A DNA stretch of 64,000 nt from positions 172,899-236,898 of the forward strand of contig JAEXSP010000004.1 of NCBI GenBank assembly GCA_023453795.1. The letters run 5' to 3'. Position numbers and translations under genes: made by a program. The DNA is from Bacillota bacterium. Its GTDB lineage: Bacteria; Bacillota; Clostridia; Acetivibrionales; JAEXSP01. The notes below the pieces were generated by a model that was given only the letters and a program-made list of their open reading frames with translations, did not search any database and was not told the origin of the DNA. This document shows, piece by piece, positions 62,589-64,000 of the stretch; within the stretch, counting starts at the first letter, position 1, and each line of letters begins with the position of its first letter.

Positions 62589-63035
62589 ATGGGAAAAGAA
62601 AAGACTGTAAGTGTATCAATACGGCTTCCGGAAAAACTACATGAACAGTTAACCTTTAAAGCTCAACAGGAGAATAGTGACTTTTCAAAGTATTGCAGGA
62701 GGCTTCTGGAAAAGGGGGTATCAGTAGAAGCATATAAAGAGGATATTGACTTTATTACTAAGATTATCAGAAACGAGCTTGAAAATATTATTGAACCGTA
62801 TGGCAACCGGCAGATAAAAATGCTTATGAAAATAGGCAAGGCGACTGGCGGGACAATGTTTACGAATATAAAGCTGCTGCTTTCACTAATTAATCCTAAC
62901 AAGCTGTACACCTTCAAAGAACTTCTTGAAAATTCAATGAAGCTGGGGGTTGAGTATATGAAGGTGAAGGATTTTGAAGTTGATCAGTATATTATTGACA
63001 GTGAAAGGATGATTAGGCAAAGTGAGAGGCTATAG
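62589..63035 (+). CDS. Ribbon-helix-helix (MobC/CopG-like) DNA-binding protein
   Basis: ATG 62589 is chosen over GTG 62577 because GGTGGTGG precedes it. The N terminus reads as a ribbon-helix-helix: VSVSIRLPEKLHEQLTFKA, then an SDFSKYCRRLLEKG helix, as in MobC-type accessory proteins or CopG repressors. The remaining about 100 residues are helical and unassigned. Directly downstream of the hairpin cluster at 62423-62569, so it could bind there. Confidence 0.72.
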   Translation: MGKEKTVSVSIRLPEKLHEQLTFKAQQENSDFSKYCRRLLEKGVSVEAYKEDIDFITKIIRNELENIIEPYGNRQIKMLMKIGKATGGTMFTNIKLLLSLINPNKLYTFKELLENSMKLGVEYMKVKDFEVDQYIIDSERMIRQSERL

Positions 63036-63137
63036 CTAAATATATGCAAAGTATGGTTTTTTCTTGCTCTTAAAAATAACAAGATATAGAATAATTGTAA
63101 ATGATATTTCTATTTATTTTTAGGAGTTTACTGAGAT

Positions 63138-63824
63138 ATGAATGAAATTAATTATGAAAATTTTAGGAGAGAAGCATTAAATTTTGATAAGTCAATCTAT
63201 AAAAGAATTATTTTAGATAAAGCAAGAATGGCACCTTACTTTGACACCTTTTTAAGCACTTTCATTGAATCATATAATTGTTACATTAAGGGTTTTTATA
63301 AGGCATCCATTGTTTTAGCCTCGGAAGCTCTTCTGAGGTTACTATGTAGCAAACTGCATATTGTTTTAATGGAAAGTAAAGCTATATGGTATAGAGCGGC
63401 TAGAAATTCTAGAAGAAGACTTGAACTTGATGAGGATGGGGATTACTACGGGTTATTAGAAAAATTAACATACCGAGACATAATAGAAATTTGTATATCA
63501 AAAAGCATTATAAAAAGATCTTTAAAACAAACAGTCTGTAATATAAAGGATTTAAGAAATATTGTTATCCATAAGGACATACCAGTTATTGACCAGTGGG
63601 ACCCAATGAAAGGAAAAAGAGATGAAAATGCTATTATAAAAATATTAAACGGTGAAGAAGAAATTCCTGAAGGCTATAGAATATTTCTTAAAAACAGGCA
63701 AATAACTTTTGATTGTAGTAAAGGCGGATATTGTTTCCAAAAGTTGTCGCCTGAAGCCAGAATATCAGCAATACAGTTGTTAATGGTAATGGATATATTA
63801 AATGAATTGTTCCAAGATAATTAA
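63138..63824 (+). CDS. HEPN-like protein, possible RNase or toxin
   Basis: ATG 63138 after AGGAG. 228 residues, mostly helical. Two features suggest a HEPN (or DUF4145-like) fold: a helix with SIVLASEALLRLL in the first half, and LRNIVIHKD in the second, which has the R-x4-H arrangement of HEPN ribonucleases. No antitoxin-like neighbour is obvious. As mobile-element cargo it could have a defence or maintenance role. The assignment is tentative. Confidence 0.5.
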   Translation: MNEINYENFRREALNFDKSIYKRIILDKARMAPYFDTFLSTFIESYNCYIKGFYKASIVLASEALLRLLCSKLHIVLMESKAIWYRAARNSRRRLELDEDGDYYGLLEKLTYRDIIEICISKSIIKRSLKQTVCNIKDLRNIVIHKDIPVIDQWDPMKGKRDENAIIKILNGEEEIPEGYRIFLKNRQITFDCSKGGYCFQKLSPEARISAIQLLMVMDILNELFQDN

Positions 63825-63919
63825 TTTGAAATATACTTTCTTGAGAAATTAAGTATAAAAACATCTGACTTCATGAACCGCCCCCTGTCAAGTAGACAGT
63901 GGAAAAATAAAAATTCCTT

Positions 63920-63953
63920 AATGACGTCAATCATTTAATTGGTTGACGTCATT
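63920..63953 (-). terminator. Intrinsic terminator of the IS transposase
   Basis: AATGACGTCAA (63920-63930) and TTGACGTCATT (63943-63953) form a perfect 11-bp stem just past the transposase stop on the minus strand, with T-rich sequence beyond it. Confidence 0.75.
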
Positions 63954-63954
63954 T

Positions 63955-64000
63955 TTATGCTATCTGATTAATAAGATATTGCCTATATTCCATTGGAGTC
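63955..64000 (-). CDS. IS3-family transposase, last 14 residues
   Basis: The minus strand reads TPMEYRQYLINQIA then TAA (63955-63957), which matches the usual end of IS3-family OrfB transposases (x-P-x-E-Y-R motif). The 5' part lies outside the window. Confidence 0.72.
   Translation of the reverse strand, partial: TPMEYRQYLINQIA

Larger units (their letters stand above)
63874..64000 (-). mobile_element. End of an IS3-family insertion sequence (rest outside window)
   Basis: A terminal-repeat-like sequence TGAACCGCCCCCTGTCAAGT begins at 63874 and the transposase C terminus is encoded on the minus strand 80 nt inside. Only one end is visible. Confidence 0.75.

Noticed and set aside
1..64000. 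CRISPR arrays, tRNA or rRNA genes
   Set aside because: No regularly spaced short direct repeats, tRNA cloverleaf or rRNA-like sequence was seen on either strand.

Overview
This window looks like chromosome from a mesophilic, cellulosome-forming, obligately anaerobic clostridium of the Ruminiclostridium (Clostridium cellulolyticum/papyrosolvens/josui) type. The reasons are duplicated type I dockerins with clostridial AL/AM recognition residues, a string of CBM6-dockerin hemicellulases like the known xyl-doc cluster of C. cellulolyticum, AGGAGG-type ribosome binding sites with frequent TTG/GTG starts, a cotJC-like spore-coat gene, and no oxygen-dependent tailoring enzymes in the biosynthetic cluster. 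Family names come from reading motifs; no database search was run.

Region A (1-17223): the 3' part of a one-direction xyl-doc operon. Nine genes encode secreted, dockerin-bearing enzymes against arabinoxylan side chains and backbone: a partial CBM6-dockerin protein, CE1-type esterase, a GH43-like propeller enzyme, GH62, GH31, GH43, CBM42-GH51, a CE6/SASA-type esterase and an SGNH esterase. Strong intergenic stem-loops lie between several genes, and an intrinsic terminator closes the operon at 17186-17223.

Region B (17224-20154): a small mixed region with a stalk-domain secreted protein, a frameshifted relic of the 3' end of cotJC, a hypothetical gene, a REP-like repeat, a frameshifted beta-propeller-like gene, and one copy of a 43-bp repeat whose partner lies at 51907-51949.

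Region C (20155-51949): the highlight. A single-direction 31-kb biosynthetic gene cluster sits behind a consensus promoter and a roughly 380-nt leader. It holds a minimal type II polyketide synthase (ACP, KS-alpha, chain-length factor), an aromatase/cyclase, a PF04199-type cyclase and a second SRPBCC protein. With these are six cobalamin-binding radical SAM enzymes and a seventh radical SAM protein, a C-C hydrolase-like protein, an Fe-S flavoprotein, glycosyltransferases, a sugar epimerase and two ABC exporters. Two of the B12-radical SAM enzymes are fused to two SCP2 lipid-carrier domains each, and two others end in a cysteine-free redoxin-like domain. The simplest reading is an anaerobic route to a heavily modified, glycosylated aromatic polyketide in which radical SAM chemistry replaces the oxygenases used by actinomycetes. 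The product is unknown to me.

Region D (51950-64000): a truncated cotJC, then a mobile-element backbone: XRE repressor, ParA, ParB (with an in-frame TAA), a large methyltransferase/SNF2 helicase reading frame interrupted by one TAA and overprinted by a tnpV gene plus terminator, a Toprim protein, a hairpin-rich stretch that could be an origin, a ribbon-helix-helix protein, a HEPN-like protein and the end of an IS3-family element. The far boundary of this element is outside the window.
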